From contig JAKOZT010000086.1 of the NCBI GenBank assembly GCA_029779845.1, positions 1 to 64,000 of the forward strand: DNA of 64,000 bases, written 5' to 3'. The notes beneath the pieces were generated by a model. That model saw only the letters and a list, made by a program, of their open reading frames with translations. It was not told the DNA's origin and did not search any database. The position numbers were made by a program, and so were the translations under genes. Positions 1 to 51,326 of the stretch are shown in pieces. This DNA is from Pseudomonadota bacterium. GTDB lineage: Bacteria; Pseudomonadota; Gammaproteobacteria; Burkholderiales; Burkholderiaceae_C. Numbering within the stretch: the stretch's first letter is position 1; the number at the start of each line of letters is the position of its first letter.

Positions 1-1178
1 ATCACGGCCTGAGCCCGAACGCCGATGCCTGGCTGGCTTTCTGCGAGGCGCAGGCGGCGCGCTGGCAGCGGCGCTGGCCGATCGTGTTCCGCCATGCCCG
101 ATTGACGACGAAGCCGCCGCGCGGCGAGAGCCTCGAAGCCTGGGCGCGCCGCGAGCGTTATCAGGCGCTGCGCCGCATGGCGCTGGAAGAGGGCGCCGAC
201 ACCGTGCTGCTGGCGCACCACCGCCGCGACCAGGCCGAGACCGTGCTGATCCAGGCGCTGCGCGGCGGCGGCGTCGCGGGGCTGGCCGGCATGCCGCGCG
301 AGATCGAGCGCGACGGCGTGCACTGGCTGCGGCCCTGGCTGGCGCGCGAGCCGCAGGCGATCGCGGCCTACGTGCGGCGCCATCGGCTGAAGCACATCGA
401 GGACGAGAGCAACGCGGATCGCCGCTTCGCGCGCAACCGGCTGCGGCTGGACGTGTGGCCGGCGCTCGAACAGGCCTTCCCGCACGCCGAAACCTCGCTC
501 GCCGATGCAGCCGAGTGGGCGCGCCAGGCGAGCGAGTGCCTGACCGAGATCGGCGATATGGATCGGGTGCAGCTCGATGCGGGCAACGCCGGGCTCGGCG
601 TCGTGCGCTGGCGCGAACTGAGCATGGCGCGCCGCGTCAATGCCTTGCGGCGCTGGCTGCATGAGCGCCTGGGCGCACTGGCGGCGTCGAGCCTGGTCGT
701 GCGCCTCGCCGATGAGCTAACCCACCATGCGAGCGGCACATGGCAGGCGCCGGGCGGCAGGCTGCGCCTGTATCGCGGCACGCTCCGCTGGCAGCCCGAC
801 GCCGCGCCCGTGGCCTCGGCACGCGAAACCACACTGAGCATCCGCCGCGCCGGCCGCCACGCGCTGCCCGGCTGGGGCGGCGTGCTGGTCGCGCAGCGCG
901 TGCAAGAAGGCGGCGTGCCGCTCGCCTGGCTGGCCGCGCTGGAACTGCGCGAGCGCCGCGGCGGCGAGCAGTTCCAGGCCGGCATCGGCCGCCCGCCGCG
1001 CAGCCTGAAGAAGCAGTTCCAGGCCGCCGGCGTGCCCGAGTGGGAGCGCGACGGCCCGCTGGTCTACAGCGGCGGCCAGCTCGTCTTCGTGCCCGGCCTC
1101 GGGCTGGACGCGCGCATCGTCGGCCTGCCCGGACAGGCGCTGCTGCGCCTGTCGTGGGAGCGCAAGTCGGCCGGATAG
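1..1178 (+). CDS. tilS: tRNA(Ile)-lysidine synthase TilS, 5' end outside window
   Basis: This cytosolic enzyme uses ATP and lysine to convert C34 of tRNA-Ile(CAU) to lysidine, so that the tRNA reads AUA. The reading frame is open from base 3, beginning HGLSPNADAW, which matches the start of the conserved HHG loop a few dozen residues after the PP-loop. The PP-loop and true start therefore lie upstream of the window. The diagnostic motif HHRRDQAETVL, read from about position 216, is intact, and DESNADRRFARNRLR follows further on. The C-terminal part, to about 364 residues past the first in-window Met, has the substrate-binding region ending in the segment PPRSLKKQFQAAGVPEWERD. The TilS followed directly by an aspartate kinase is a common Burkholderiales arrangement. 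The identification is firm; only the 5' truncation by the window edge is unusual. Confidence 0.93.
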   Translation, partial: HGLSPNADAWLAFCEAQAARWQRRWPIVFRHARLTTKPPRGESLEAWARRERYQALRRMALEEGADTVLLAHHRRDQAETVLIQALRGGGVAGLAGMPREIERDGVHWLRPWLAREPQAIAAYVRRHRLKHIEDESNADRRFARNRLRLDVWPALEQAFPHAETSLADAAEWARQASECLTEIGDMDRVQLDAGNAGLGVVRWRELSMARRVNALRRWLHERLGALAASSLVVRLADELTHHASGTWQAPGGRLRLYRGTLRWQPDAAPVASARETTLSIRRAGRHALPGWGGVLVAQRVQEGGVPLAWLAALELRERRGGEQFQAGIGRPPRSLKKQFQAAGVPEWERDGPLVYSGGQLVFVPGLGLDARIVGLPGQALLRLSWERKSAG

Positions 1179-1215
1179 AATGCCAGGTTCACGAGCGCGC
1201 ACGCATTCTTCATTC

Positions 1216-2487
1216 ATGGCACTGATCGTTCACAAGTACGGCGGCACCTCGATGGGCTCGACCGAGCGCATCCGCAACGTCGCCAAGCGTGTCGCCAAGT
1301 GGGCGCGGGCAGGGCACCGGATGGTGGTCGTGCCCTCGGCCATGAGCGGCGAGACCAACCGGCTGCTCGGCCTCGCGAAGGAACTCTCGCCCGCCGCGAC
1401 CACGCCCGAACTGCAGCGCGAACTCGACATGATCGCCTCCACCGGCGAGCAGGTGTCGGTGGGCCTGCTGGCGATCGCGCTGCAGGCCGAGGGCATGCCG
1501 GCGGTCAGCTACACCGGCTGGCAGGTGCCGATCGCCACCGACAGCGCCTACACCAAGGCGCGCATCCAGAGCATCGACGACCAGCGCGTGCGCGCCGACC
1601 TGACGGCCGGCAAGGTGGTCATCATCACCGGCTTCCAGGGCATCGACGAGCACGGCAACATCACCACGCTCGGCCGCGGCGGCTCGGACACCTCGGCGGT
1701 GGCGGTGGCCGCGGCGCTGAAGGCCGACGAGTGCCTGATCTACACCGACGTCGACGGCGTCTACACCACCGACCCGCGCATCGTTCCCGAGGCGCGACGG
1801 CTGCACACCATCAGCTTCGAGGAGATGCTGGAGATGGCCAGCCTCGGCTCCAAGGTGCTGCAGATCCGCTCGGTGGAGTTCGCCGGCAAGTACCGCGTGC
1901 CGATGCGCGTGCTGTCGAGCTTCACGCCCTGGGACATCGACATCGCCGAAGAGGCCCGCTCGGGCACGCTGATTACCTTTGAGGAAGACGAGAAGATGGA
2001 ACAAGCCGTCGTGTCCGGCATCGCGTTCAACCGCGACGAAGCCAAGATCAGCCTGCTCGGCGTGCCCGACAGGCCGGGCATCGCGTTCTCGATCCTCGGG
2101 CCGGTGGCCGAGGCCAACATCGACGTCGACGTGATCATCCAGAACGTCTCGCACGACGGCAGGACCGACTTCTCGTTCACCGTGCACCGCAACGACTACC
2201 AGCGCACGGTCGACCTGCTGAAGAACGCCGTGGTGCCCGCCACCGGCGCCGCGCAGGTGACGGGCGACACCAAGATCTGCAAGGTGAGCATCGTCGGCAT
2301 CGGCATGCGCTCGCACGTCGGCGTGGCCAGCCGCATGTTCAAGGCGCTCAGCGACGAAGGCATCAACATCCAGATGATCACCACCAGCGAGATCAAGACC
2401 AGCGTGGTGATCGACGAGAAGTACATGGAGCTGGCGGTGCGCGCGCTGCACAAGGCCTTCGACCTCGACCAGGGTGCGGCGGCATGA
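1216..2487 (+). CDS. lysC: Aspartate kinase
   Basis: This 423-aa enzyme phosphorylates L-aspartate, the first step to lysine, diaminopimelate, threonine and methionine. The N-terminal kinase domain carries the ATP/Asp-binding KYGGTS motif at residues 7-12, the segment TLGRGGSDTSA near residue 152 and YTDVDGVYTTDPR near 175. The C-terminal part, from about residue 265, contains two ACT-type repeats (for example LLGVPDRPGIAF and VSIVGIGMRSHVGVA), the usual site of feedback inhibition. I chose the ATG at 1216 because MALIVHKYGGTS is the typical start; an in-frame ATG at 1180 would add 12 non-conserved residues. The gap from tilS is 37 bp, so they may be cotranscribed. The length is normal for a mono-functional enzyme. 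Confidence 0.95.
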   Translation: MALIVHKYGGTSMGSTERIRNVAKRVAKWARAGHRMVVVPSAMSGETNRLLGLAKELSPAATTPELQRELDMIASTGEQVSVGLLAIALQAEGMPAVSYTGWQVPIATDSAYTKARIQSIDDQRVRADLTAGKVVIITGFQGIDEHGNITTLGRGGSDTSAVAVAAALKADECLIYTDVDGVYTTDPRIVPEARRLHTISFEEMLEMASLGSKVLQIRSVEFAGKYRVPMRVLSSFTPWDIDIAEEARSGTLITFEEDEKMEQAVVSGIAFNRDEAKISLLGVPDRPGIAFSILGPVAEANIDVDVIIQNVSHDGRTDFSFTVHRNDYQRTVDLLKNAVVPATGAAQVTGDTKICKVSIVGIGMRSHVGVASRMFKALSDEGINIQMITTSEIKTSVVIDEKYMELAVRALHKAFDLDQGAAA

Positions 2488-2529
2488 GCCGAAGGCGCGT
2501 CGAACGCGGCTAGAATGCGTGACTTCGCC

Positions 2530-2622
2530 GGAGTCGTGACCGAGAGGCCGAAGGTGCTCCCCTGCTAAGGGAGTATGCGGGCAAAACCTGCATCGAGGGT
2601 TCGAATCCCTCCGACTCCGCCA
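2530..2622 (+). tRNA. tRNA-Ser (anticodon GCU)
   Basis: A class II tRNA of 93 nt including an encoded CCA. The acceptor strands GGAGTCG (2530-2536) and CGACTCC (2612-2618) pair fully. The anticodon stem CTCCC/GGGAG encloses the loop CTGCTAA, which gives anticodon GCT. A long variable arm follows, and the T arm GAGGG-TTCGAAT-CCCTC is perfect. It reads AGC and AGU codons. It lies directly between lysC and the large biosynthetic operon. Confidence 0.96.
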
Positions 2623-2633
2623 GATGCGAAACG

Positions 2634-2658
2634 AACGGGCCCCCTCGGGGGCCCGTTT
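2634..2658 (+). terminator. Rho-independent-like terminator after tRNA-Ser
   Basis: An 11-bp perfect stem, AACGGGCCCCC and its complement, closes a 2-base loop (effectively 10 bp around a CTCG tetraloop) at 2634-2657. A short, weak T run (TTT, then CC, then ATTTC) follows. Placed 12 bp after the tRNA, it probably ends lysC/tRNA transcription and insulates the biosynthetic operon. The T tract is poor, so termination efficiency is uncertain. Confidence 0.75.
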
Positions 2659-2670
2659 CCATTTCTGGCG

Positions 2671-2716
2671 CCAATTCTCATTGGTGAAACGTCATTCATG
2701 ACGTCATGTTCGTCAT
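2671..2716. promoter_or_regulatory. Palindromes and direct repeats upstream of the biosynthetic operon
   Basis: The 185-bp space between the terminator and the first operon gene holds CCAAT-TCTC-ATTGG (2671-2684), a perfect 12-bp palindrome CATGACGTCATG (2697-2708), and three CGTCAT copies at 2690, 2702 and 2711. Such a concentration in the only long non-coding stretch before a 50-kb operon suggests operator sites. I could not pick a convincing -35/-10 pair. No regulator gene is adjacent, so the binding protein would be encoded elsewhere. Confidence 0.45.
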
Positions 2717-2842
2717 CTCGCGCGAGCGTCAAGTCGCATGCGAGGTGCAGCGTGAATTCTTGCCGCGGTGCCCCCTGTTCCGGGTGGCTCGAAGCACGGC
2801 TCTAGGGCCTTTTGCGCGGGGGCCGCACGGCATACTCGTTCG

Positions 2843-3607
2843 ATGACTGACGGTGTCTGGCTGCTGCGTTTCGTGCCTCGCCCTGGGTGTGATGTGCGTC
2901 TGTTCTGTTTCCACCATGCGGGTGTCGGCGCCGCCGGCTATCGGCCGTGGGCGCTGGCGCTGCCGGAGCGGATCGAAGTGTGCGCCGTCGAGTTGCCCGG
3001 TCGCGGCAACCGCCTGCGCGAGGCGCCGCTGAAGAGCGTCGACGAGATCGTCGCGCGCTTGCTGCCGCGGCTCGAGCCCGAGCTCGACCGGCCCTTCGTC
3101 TTCTTCGGGCACAGCATGGGCGCCGTGCTGGCCTACGAGACGGCGCTGGCGCTGCGTGCCCGCGGGCGCGCGCTGCCCGAGCACCTGTTCGTCTCGGGGC
3201 GGCGTCCGCCGCACCTGCCGGACCCGCTGAGTCCGCTCGCCGGACTGCCGGACGATGCCTTCGTGGCCGCGATCAACCGGCGCTACGGCGGCATCCCCTC
3301 CGCGCTGCTGCAGCACGCCGACGTGATGGCGCTGCTGCTGCCGGCGCTGCGCGCCGACATCCATGCGCTCGAAGCGCACCGGCCGGCGCAGGCGCGCGCA
3401 CCGCTGCCGTGCCCGATCACCGCGCTGGGCGGCGAGGCCGATGCCGCGACGCCCGCCGAGCACCTCGACGCCTGGCGGCCGCTGACGGCCGCTGCCTTCA
3501 CCACCCGGCGCTACCCGGGCGACCACTTCTATCTGGACGCGCGTCGTGCCGACGTGCTCGCCGAGGTGAGCGCGGCCGCCCAGGCCGCGGAGCTGGCGAG
3601 GGAGTAG
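2843..3607 (+). CDS. Type II thioesterase of the PKS/NRPS operon
   Basis: A 254-aa alpha/beta-hydrolase of the stand-alone thioesterase II (GrsT/RifR-like) family. Its known role is to hydrolyse misprimed or stalled acyl groups from carrier proteins. The pattern LFCFHHAGVGAAGYRPW near the start, ELPGRG and the nucleophile elbow GHSMG with Ser91 are typical. Asp200 (GGEADAATP) and His228 (GDHFYL) complete the likely triad. The ATG at 2843 fits the family start; an in-frame ATG at 2768 would add a low-complexity extension. The stop is 5 bp before the start of the first PKS, so it is the first gene of the operon. Because the assembly line has no integral thioesterase, this protein could also take part in product release, which is inference. 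Confidence 0.9.
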   Translation: MTDGVWLLRFVPRPGCDVRLFCFHHAGVGAAGYRPWALALPERIEVCAVELPGRGNRLREAPLKSVDEIVARLLPRLEPELDRPFVFFGHSMGAVLAYETALALRARGRALPEHLFVSGRRPPHLPDPLSPLAGLPDDAFVAAINRRYGGIPSALLQHADVMALLLPALRADIHALEAHRPAQARAPLPCPITALGGEADAATPAEHLDAWRPLTAAAFTTRRYPGDHFYLDARRADVLAEVSAAAQAAELARE

Positions 3608-3612
3608 TCCGG

Positions 3613-8145
<4,533 letters not shown>

Positions 8146-8153
8146 AGGCCGCG

Positions 8154-33133
<24,980 letters not shown>

Positions 33134-33137
<4 letters not shown>

Positions 33138-34048
33138 GGGTCGACCGCACCGCCCTGGGCTACGCGCTCGCGTTCGGCGCGCTGTGGGCCGCCGAGGAGG
33201 CGCTCACCGGCCTGCTGCTGGGCCGCTACGGGCTGGCGCAGGTGGTGTGGATGCGCTTCGCGCTGCACCTGCTGATCGTCGCCGCGCTGTGGGGGCGCTT
33301 CGGCTTCGCCGGCCTGCTGCGCACGCGCCGCAAGGGCCTGCACATCGTGCGCAGCCTCGCGCTGGTGGCGATGCCGGCGTGCTGGATGCTGGGCGCGCGC
33401 CGCGGGCTCTCGCCGGCGACGCTGATGTCGGTGTTCTGGCTGGCGCCGCTGGTGATCCTCGCGATGGCGCGGCTGATCCTCGGCGAGCGCGTCAGCGCGC
33501 GCGCCTGGCTGGGCACCGCGCTGGCCAGCATCGGCGTGTTCGTGATGACGGGTCCGCACCAGGTGCCGGGCGCCGCGCTGCTGGTGTTCCCCGCCGGCAT
33601 GGCGCTGGCATTCGGCGTCTTCCTGGTGCTGACGCGCGTGCTGCGCGACGAGCCCGAGCCGCTGGCCCTGTTCTACCTGGGCCTGGGCGTCTGCGCCGCG
33701 CTCGCGCCGCTGGCGGCGATGAGCTGGGTGATGCCGCGGCGCGTCGATCTCGCGCTGTGGTTCGCGATCGCGCTGATGGGCATCGGCGCCTTGCTCGCGA
33801 TGGGCCGGCTGGTGGCGCGCTCGCGCCTGTCGCGCACGGCGCCGATGGCCTACCTGCAGATCCCGTTCGCGATGGGCATCGGCTGGTCGCTCGGCCAGCA
33901 CCAGGCCGGCTGGCACAGCGCCGCCGGCATGGCGGTGCTGCTGCTGTCGGTGCTGCTGGCCGCGCGGCGGCGCGTGCCGCCCCCCGGCGAGCCGGGTTTC
34001 GATTCGAGCCACCTGCCGCTGGTGTCGCGGCTGGAGTCGCGCCTGTGA
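33134..34048 (+). CDS. EamA/DMT-family membrane transporter A
   Basis: A 304-aa integral membrane protein of the drug/metabolite transporter superfamily (EamA type), with about ten hydrophobic segments in two homologous halves. Examples are YALAFGALWAAEEAL near the start and FPAGMALAFGVFLVL at the start of the second half. The N-terminal phrase VVWMRFALHLLIVAALW and the later SVFWLAPLVILAMARL recur in altered form in the next gene, so the two are paralogues. It starts at ATG 33134 overlapping the stop of PKS module 5 and ends overlapping the next gene. Proteins of this family export amino acids, purines or small metabolites. In this setting it may export the pathway product or import a precursor; no substrate can be deduced. 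Confidence 0.85.
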
Positions 34049-34917
34049 ACGACGCGCGCCGCGCCATGCTCTTCATGACGGGTTTCGCCGTCGTGTGGGC
34101 CGTCATCGAGCTGATGGCCGGCGGCGTGCTGCGGCGCTATTCGCCCTACCAGGTGGTGTGGACGCGCTACGCGGTGCACCTGCTGCTGATGCTGGCGATC
34201 TGGGGCTGGCGCGAGCCGCGGCGGCTGTGGCGCACGGCGCGCCCGGCCTGGCAGCTCTCGCGCTCGCTGCTGATGTTCGGCATGCCGGCGAGCTGGGTGG
34301 TGGCGGTGCACAGCGGCGTGCCGATGGCGACCATCATGACGGTGTTCTGGTTCAGCCCGCTGGCGATCCTCGCGCTGGCCGCCGCGCTGCTGCGCGAGCG
34401 CATTCCGGCCTGGCTGTGGGCCGCCACCGCGCTGGCCTGCGCGGGGGCCTTCCTCGCCCACGAACCCGGCCGCCTCGGCTCGGCCGCCGAGCTGCTGCTG
34501 CCCGCCGGCATGGGCCTGTGCTTCAGCCTCTACGTGGTGATGACACGCTCGCTGCGCGGCGAGGACGTGCTGGCGAACCTGTTCTACACCGCGCTCGGCG
34601 TGTTCCTCGTGCTGACGCCGGCGATGGGCTCGCTGTGGGTCCGGCCCACGCCGTTCGACGCGCTGGTGATGGCGGCCGTGGGCGCCTTCGGCTTCGTCGC
34701 GCTGTGGCTGCTCGACCGCGCCTGCGCGGCCGCGCCGGTGTCGCTGTCGGCGCCGTTCAACTTCGTCCAGATCGCCGTGTTCTCCAGCGTCGCCGTGCTC
34801 GGCGGGCTGGTCCACCTTCATTCGCCGCGCCTGGCCGCTGCCGGCCTGCTGCTGATCGCCGCCGCGCTGATCTGGGTGTGGCTGCGCGCCGCGCTGCCCG
34901 TTTCCAAGGAGTATTGA
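34045..34917 (+). CDS. EamA/DMT-family membrane transporter B
   Basis: A 290-aa paralogue of the preceding gene, starting at GTG 34045 in a GTGA overlap with its stop. It has about ten predicted membrane helices, for example MLFMTGFAVVWAVIEL and FNFVQIAVFSSVAVLGGL, and the shared motif VVWTRYAVHLLLMLAIW. The tandem pair, translationally coupled, could act as two single units or as a heteromer, as known for some small multidrug-type exporters; for 10-helix EamA proteins a heteromer is speculative. The gene is followed 2 bp later by the ATG of PKS module 6, whose ribosome-binding site AAGGAG lies within its last codons. Placing both transporters between assembly-line genes ties them to the pathway. 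Confidence 0.85.
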   Translation: MNDARRAMLFMTGFAVVWAVIELMAGGVLRRYSPYQVVWTRYAVHLLLMLAIWGWREPRRLWRTARPAWQLSRSLLMFGMPASWVVAVHSGVPMATIMTVFWFSPLAILALAAALLRERIPAWLWAATALACAGAFLAHEPGRLGSAAELLLPAGMGLCFSLYVVMTRSLRGEDVLANLFYTALGVFLVLTPAMGSLWVRPTPFDALVMAAVGAFGFVALWLLDRACAAAPVSLSAPFNFVQIAVFSSVAVLGGLVHLHSPRLAAAGLLLIAAALIWVWLRAALPVSKEY

Positions 34918-34919
34918 CC

Positions 34920-47950
<13,031 letters not shown>

Positions 47951-47951
47951 C

Positions 47952-50900
47952 ATGAACCCCGCCGAACTGCTGAGCCACCTGCGCCTGAACGATGCGAGCA
48001 TCGCGGCCGACGGCGACCAGCTGCGCCTGAACGCGCCCACCGGCGTCGTCACGCCGGCGCTGCGCGAGGCGCTGGCCGCCTGCAAGCCCGAGCTGCTCGC
48101 GCTGCTGCGCGCGCACCCGCAGGGCGCGCCCTGGGCGATGGAGGCGGGCTGGCGCGCGCCGCTGTCGTTCGCGCAGCGCCGCCTGTGGATGCTCGAGCGC
48201 CTGCACGGGCCGTCGGCGGCCTACAACCTGGCCGGCGCGATGCGGCTTCACGGCGCGCTCGACGTGGCCGCGCTGGAACACGCCTTCGGCGAGATCGTGC
48301 GCCGCCATGCGGTGCTGCGCAGCCGCTTCGAAGGCGGCGAGGGCGGCGAGGGCGACGAACCCATGCAGGTGGTGCTGGCGGCGGCGCCGCCGGCGATCCC
48401 GCTGATCGACCTGTCGTCGCTCGACGAGCCGGCCCGGCAGGCGCGCGCCGCCGCCATCGGCCACGAGGAAGCCGCGCAACCCTTCGACCTCGCCGCCGGC
48501 GCGCCGCTGCGCATCCGGCTGCTGCGCCTCGCGGCCGACGACCACGTGCTGCTCGCCGTGACGCACCACATCGTCTCCGACGGCTGGTCGATGGGCGTGT
48601 TCCTGCGCGAGCTGGGCGTGCTCTACGCGGCCGGCCGCGCCGGCCAGCCGTCGCCGCTGCCCGAGCTGCCGCTGCAATACAGCGACTTCGCGCGCTGGGA
48701 GCGGGCGCGGCTGCAGGGCGAAGGGCTGGAGCGCGAGCTGGCCTTCTGGCGCAACCGGCTGGCCGCGCCGCTGGCGCCGCTCGATCTGCCGATGGCGCGG
48801 CCGCGCCCGGCGTTGCAGACCTTCGCCGGCGCCGACGTTCAGCGTGCGCTGCCCGCCGCGCTGGCCGAGCGGCTGCGCGCCGTGGCCGAGGCGCAGCAGG
48901 TCTCGCTGTTCATGCTGCTGCTGGCGGCCTTCCAGGTGCTGCTGTTCCGCCACAGCGGCCAGAGCGACGTGCTGGTCGGCACGCCGGTGGCCAACCGCGG
49001 ATGCCTGGCCACCGAGGGACTGATCGGCTTCTTCGCCAACACGCTGGTGCTGCGCTGCGACCTCTCGGGCAATCCGCCCTTCGGCGCGCTGCTGCAGCAG
49101 GTGAAGACGGTGGTGCTGGAGGCGCAGGCGCACGAGTCGCTGCCGTTCGACAAGCTGGTCGAGGAACTGCGGCCCGAGCGCGACGCCAGCCGCAACCCGA
49201 TCTTCCAGGCGATGTTCAACCTGCAGCATGCCGACGACGCCGTGCCCCACCTCGAAGGCCTGCGCGTGACGCTGCCGCCGCGCGCCGAGAACCACGCCGC
49301 GCGCTTCGATCTGAGCGCGACCTTGCGCGAAGGCGCGGGCCGGCTCGAGCTCACGCTCGAATACAACACCGACCTGTTCGACCACGCCGCCATCGAGGCG
49401 CTGGGCGGGCGCTTCGAGGCGCTGCTCGCGGGCATCGCCGACGCGGTGCAGCGCCCGATCGGCGAGCTGCCGCTGCTGAGCGCCGCCGAGCGCCGGCGGA
49501 CGCTGGTCGAGTGGAACGACAGCGCGCTGGCCTGGGACGACGCGGGCACGACATTGCCGCAGCTTTTCGAGCGCCGCGCCGCAGCGCAACCCGAGGCGAC
49601 GGCGCTGTCGTTCGAAGGGCGAGCGCTGAGCTACGGCGAGCTGCGCGCGCAGGTCAACCGCCTGGCGCGGAGGCTGCGCGCGGCCGGTGTCGGGCCGGGC
49701 GTGCTGGTCGGCCTCTGCCTGGAGCGCGAGCCGCGCCTGCCGGCGGCCCTGCTGGCGGTGCTGGCGGCCGGCGGCGCCTACGTGCCGCTCGACCCGGGCT
49801 TTCCGGCCGAGCGGCTGTCGTACATGCTCGAAGACAGCGGCGCCAGGGTGCTGCTGTGCAACGCCGACGCCGCCGCCGACATCGCGCTGCCGCCGGGCGT
49901 GCAGGCGATCGACCTCGACGCGGAGGGCGCCGCGCTGGCGGCGCTCGACGCCGGCACGCTCGACGGCGGCGCATCCGGCGACGACCCGGCCTACGTGATC
50001 TACACCTCCGGCTCCACCGGCCGACCCAAGGGCGTGACGGTGCCGCACCGCGCGCTGGCCAACTTCCTCGGCGCGATGCAGCGCGAGCCGGGCCTGGCGG
50101 CATCCGACGTGGTGGCGGCGATCACGACGGTCTCCTTCGACATCGCCGCGCTCGAGCTGTATCTGCCGCTGGTGGTCGGCGCGCGCATCGAGCTGGTGTC
50201 GCGCGAGACCGCCGCCGACGGCATCGAGCTGGCCGAGTGCCTGGCGCGCAGCGGCGCCACCGTGCTGCAGGCCACGCCGGCCACCTGGCGGCTGCTGCTG
50301 GAGGCCGACTGGCGGCCCGCGCGTCCGTTGCGCGCCTTCTGCGGCGGCGAGGCGCTGCCGCGCGAGCTGGCCGACGCGCTGCTGGTGCGCACGAGCGAGC
50401 TGTGGAACCTGTACGGCCCGACCGAGACGACGGTCTGGTCCACCGTCGCGCGCGTCGAGCCGTCGCCCGCGCCGATCACGATCGGCCGGCCGATCGCCAA
50501 CACGCAGGTCTACGTGCTCAATGCGCAGGGCGAGCCGCAGCCGCCGGGGGTGCCGGGCGAGCTGTGGATCGGCGGCGAGGGCGTCGCGCTCGGCTACCAC
50601 GCCCGTCCCGAGCTGACCGCCGAGCGCTTCGTGCCGGATCGCTTCACCGGCCGTGCCGGCGGCCGCCTCTACCGCACCGGCGACCTGGCGCGCTGGGACG
50701 GCGAGGGCCGGCTGCATCACCTCGGCCGCCTCGACCACCAGGTGAAGGTGCGCGGCTTTCGCATCGAGCTGGGCGAGATCGAGGCCGAACTCGCCGCCCA
50801 CCCGGCCGTGCGGCAGGCGCTGGTGATGGCGCGCGAGGCCAGTCCCGGCGATGCGCGGCTGGTCGCCTACCTGGCGTTCCACGCCGGGCAGGATCTGACC

Positions 50901-51326
50901 GCCAGCGACGTGCGCCGCCACCTGCGCCAGCGCCTGCCCGACTACATGATCCCGTCCATCGTCGTGGGGGTCGCCGCGATGCCGCTGACGCCGAACGGCA
51001 AGATCGACCGCGCCGCGCTGCCCGACCCGTTCGCCCACGCCGAGCGCACCGCCGCGCGCGCGCACGTGCCGCCCGCGCCCGGCCTGGAAGAGACGCTGGC
51101 CGGCATCTGGCGCGAAGTGCTGGGCGTCGACGCGGTCGGCGCCGAGGACAACTTCTTCGAACTGGGCGGCCATTCGCTGCTGTCCTTCAAGGTGGTGACG
51201 GCGCTCGAGCGCCGAACCGGCTGGCGCATGGATCCGCGCCTGCTGTTCTTCCAGACCCTGCGCCAGGTGGCCGCGGCCGGCGCGCAGGCCGGCGCGCGCG
51301 CCGATGCGCAGGAGGCAGGCGCATGA
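47952..51326 (+). CDS. NRPS, terminal module: dock-C-A(Gly)-PCP
   Basis: A 1124-aa synthetase. I chose ATG 47952, 1 bp after the previous stop, because MNPAELLSHLRLND begins the TubC-type docking fold; an in-frame ATG at 47931 would add seven residues. C: intact HHIVSDG at 205-211. A: TSGSTGRPKG near 684. Hand-derived specificity residues are D-I-L-Q-F-G-L-V-W-K, one step from the glycine code, so glycine is likely again. PCP: Ser1075 in LGGHSLL. After the PCP only about 50 residues remain, an alanine-rich tail (GAQAGARADAQEAGA). There is no thioesterase, reductase or terminal condensation domain and no obvious outgoing docking motif, so this is the last module but cannot release the chain itself. 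The stop overlaps the start of the first hydrolase-fold gene. Confidence 0.92.
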   Translation: MNPAELLSHLRLNDASIAADGDQLRLNAPTGVVTPALREALAACKPELLALLRAHPQGAPWAMEAGWRAPLSFAQRRLWMLERLHGPSAAYNLAGAMRLHGALDVAALEHAFGEIVRRHAVLRSRFEGGEGGEGDEPMQVVLAAAPPAIPLIDLSSLDEPARQARAAAIGHEEAAQPFDLAAGAPLRIRLLRLAADDHVLLAVTHHIVSDGWSMGVFLRELGVLYAAGRAGQPSPLPELPLQYSDFARWERARLQGEGLERELAFWRNRLAAPLAPLDLPMARPRPALQTFAGADVQRALPAALAERLRAVAEAQQVSLFMLLLAAFQVLLFRHSGQSDVLVGTPVANRGCLATEGLIGFFANTLVLRCDLSGNPPFGALLQQVKTVVLEAQAHESLPFDKLVEELRPERDASRNPIFQAMFNLQHADDAVPHLEGLRVTLPPRAENHAARFDLSATLREGAGRLELTLEYNTDLFDHAAIEALGGRFEALLAGIADAVQRPIGELPLLSAAERRRTLVEWNDSALAWDDAGTTLPQLFERRAAAQPEATALSFEGRALSYGELRAQVNRLARRLRAAGVGPGVLVGLCLEREPRLPAALLAVLAAGGAYVPLDPGFPAERLSYMLEDSGARVLLCNADAAADIALPPGVQAIDLDAEGAALAALDAGTLDGGASGDDPAYVIYTSGSTGRPKGVTVPHRALANFLGAMQREPGLAASDVVAAITTVSFDIAALELYLPLVVGARIELVSRETAADGIELAECLARSGATVLQATPATWRLLLEADWRPARPLRAFCGGEALPRELADALLVRTSELWNLYGPTETTVWSTVARVEPSPAPITIGRPIANTQVYVLNAQGEPQPPGVPGELWIGGEGVALGYHARPELTAERFVPDRFTGRAGGRLYRTGDLARWDGEGRLHHLGRLDHQVKVRGFRIELGEIEAELAAHPAVRQALVMAREASPGDARLVAYLAFHAGQDLTASDVRRHLRQRLPDYMIPSIVVGVAAMPLTPNGKIDRAALPDPFAHAERTAARAHVPPAPGLEETLAGIWREVLGVDAVGAEDNFFELGGHSLLSFKVVTALERRTGWRMDPRLLFFQTLRQVAAAGAQAGARADAQEAGA

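Noticed and set aside
2575..2805. Open frame starting inside the tRNA-Ser gene
   Set aside because: It overlaps the tRNA and the terminator hairpin and has no recognisable protein features.
51170..51326. Thioesterase or reductase domain at the end of the last NRPS
   Set aside because: Only about 50 Ala-rich residues follow the PCP serine; there is no GxSxG or NAD(P)H motif.
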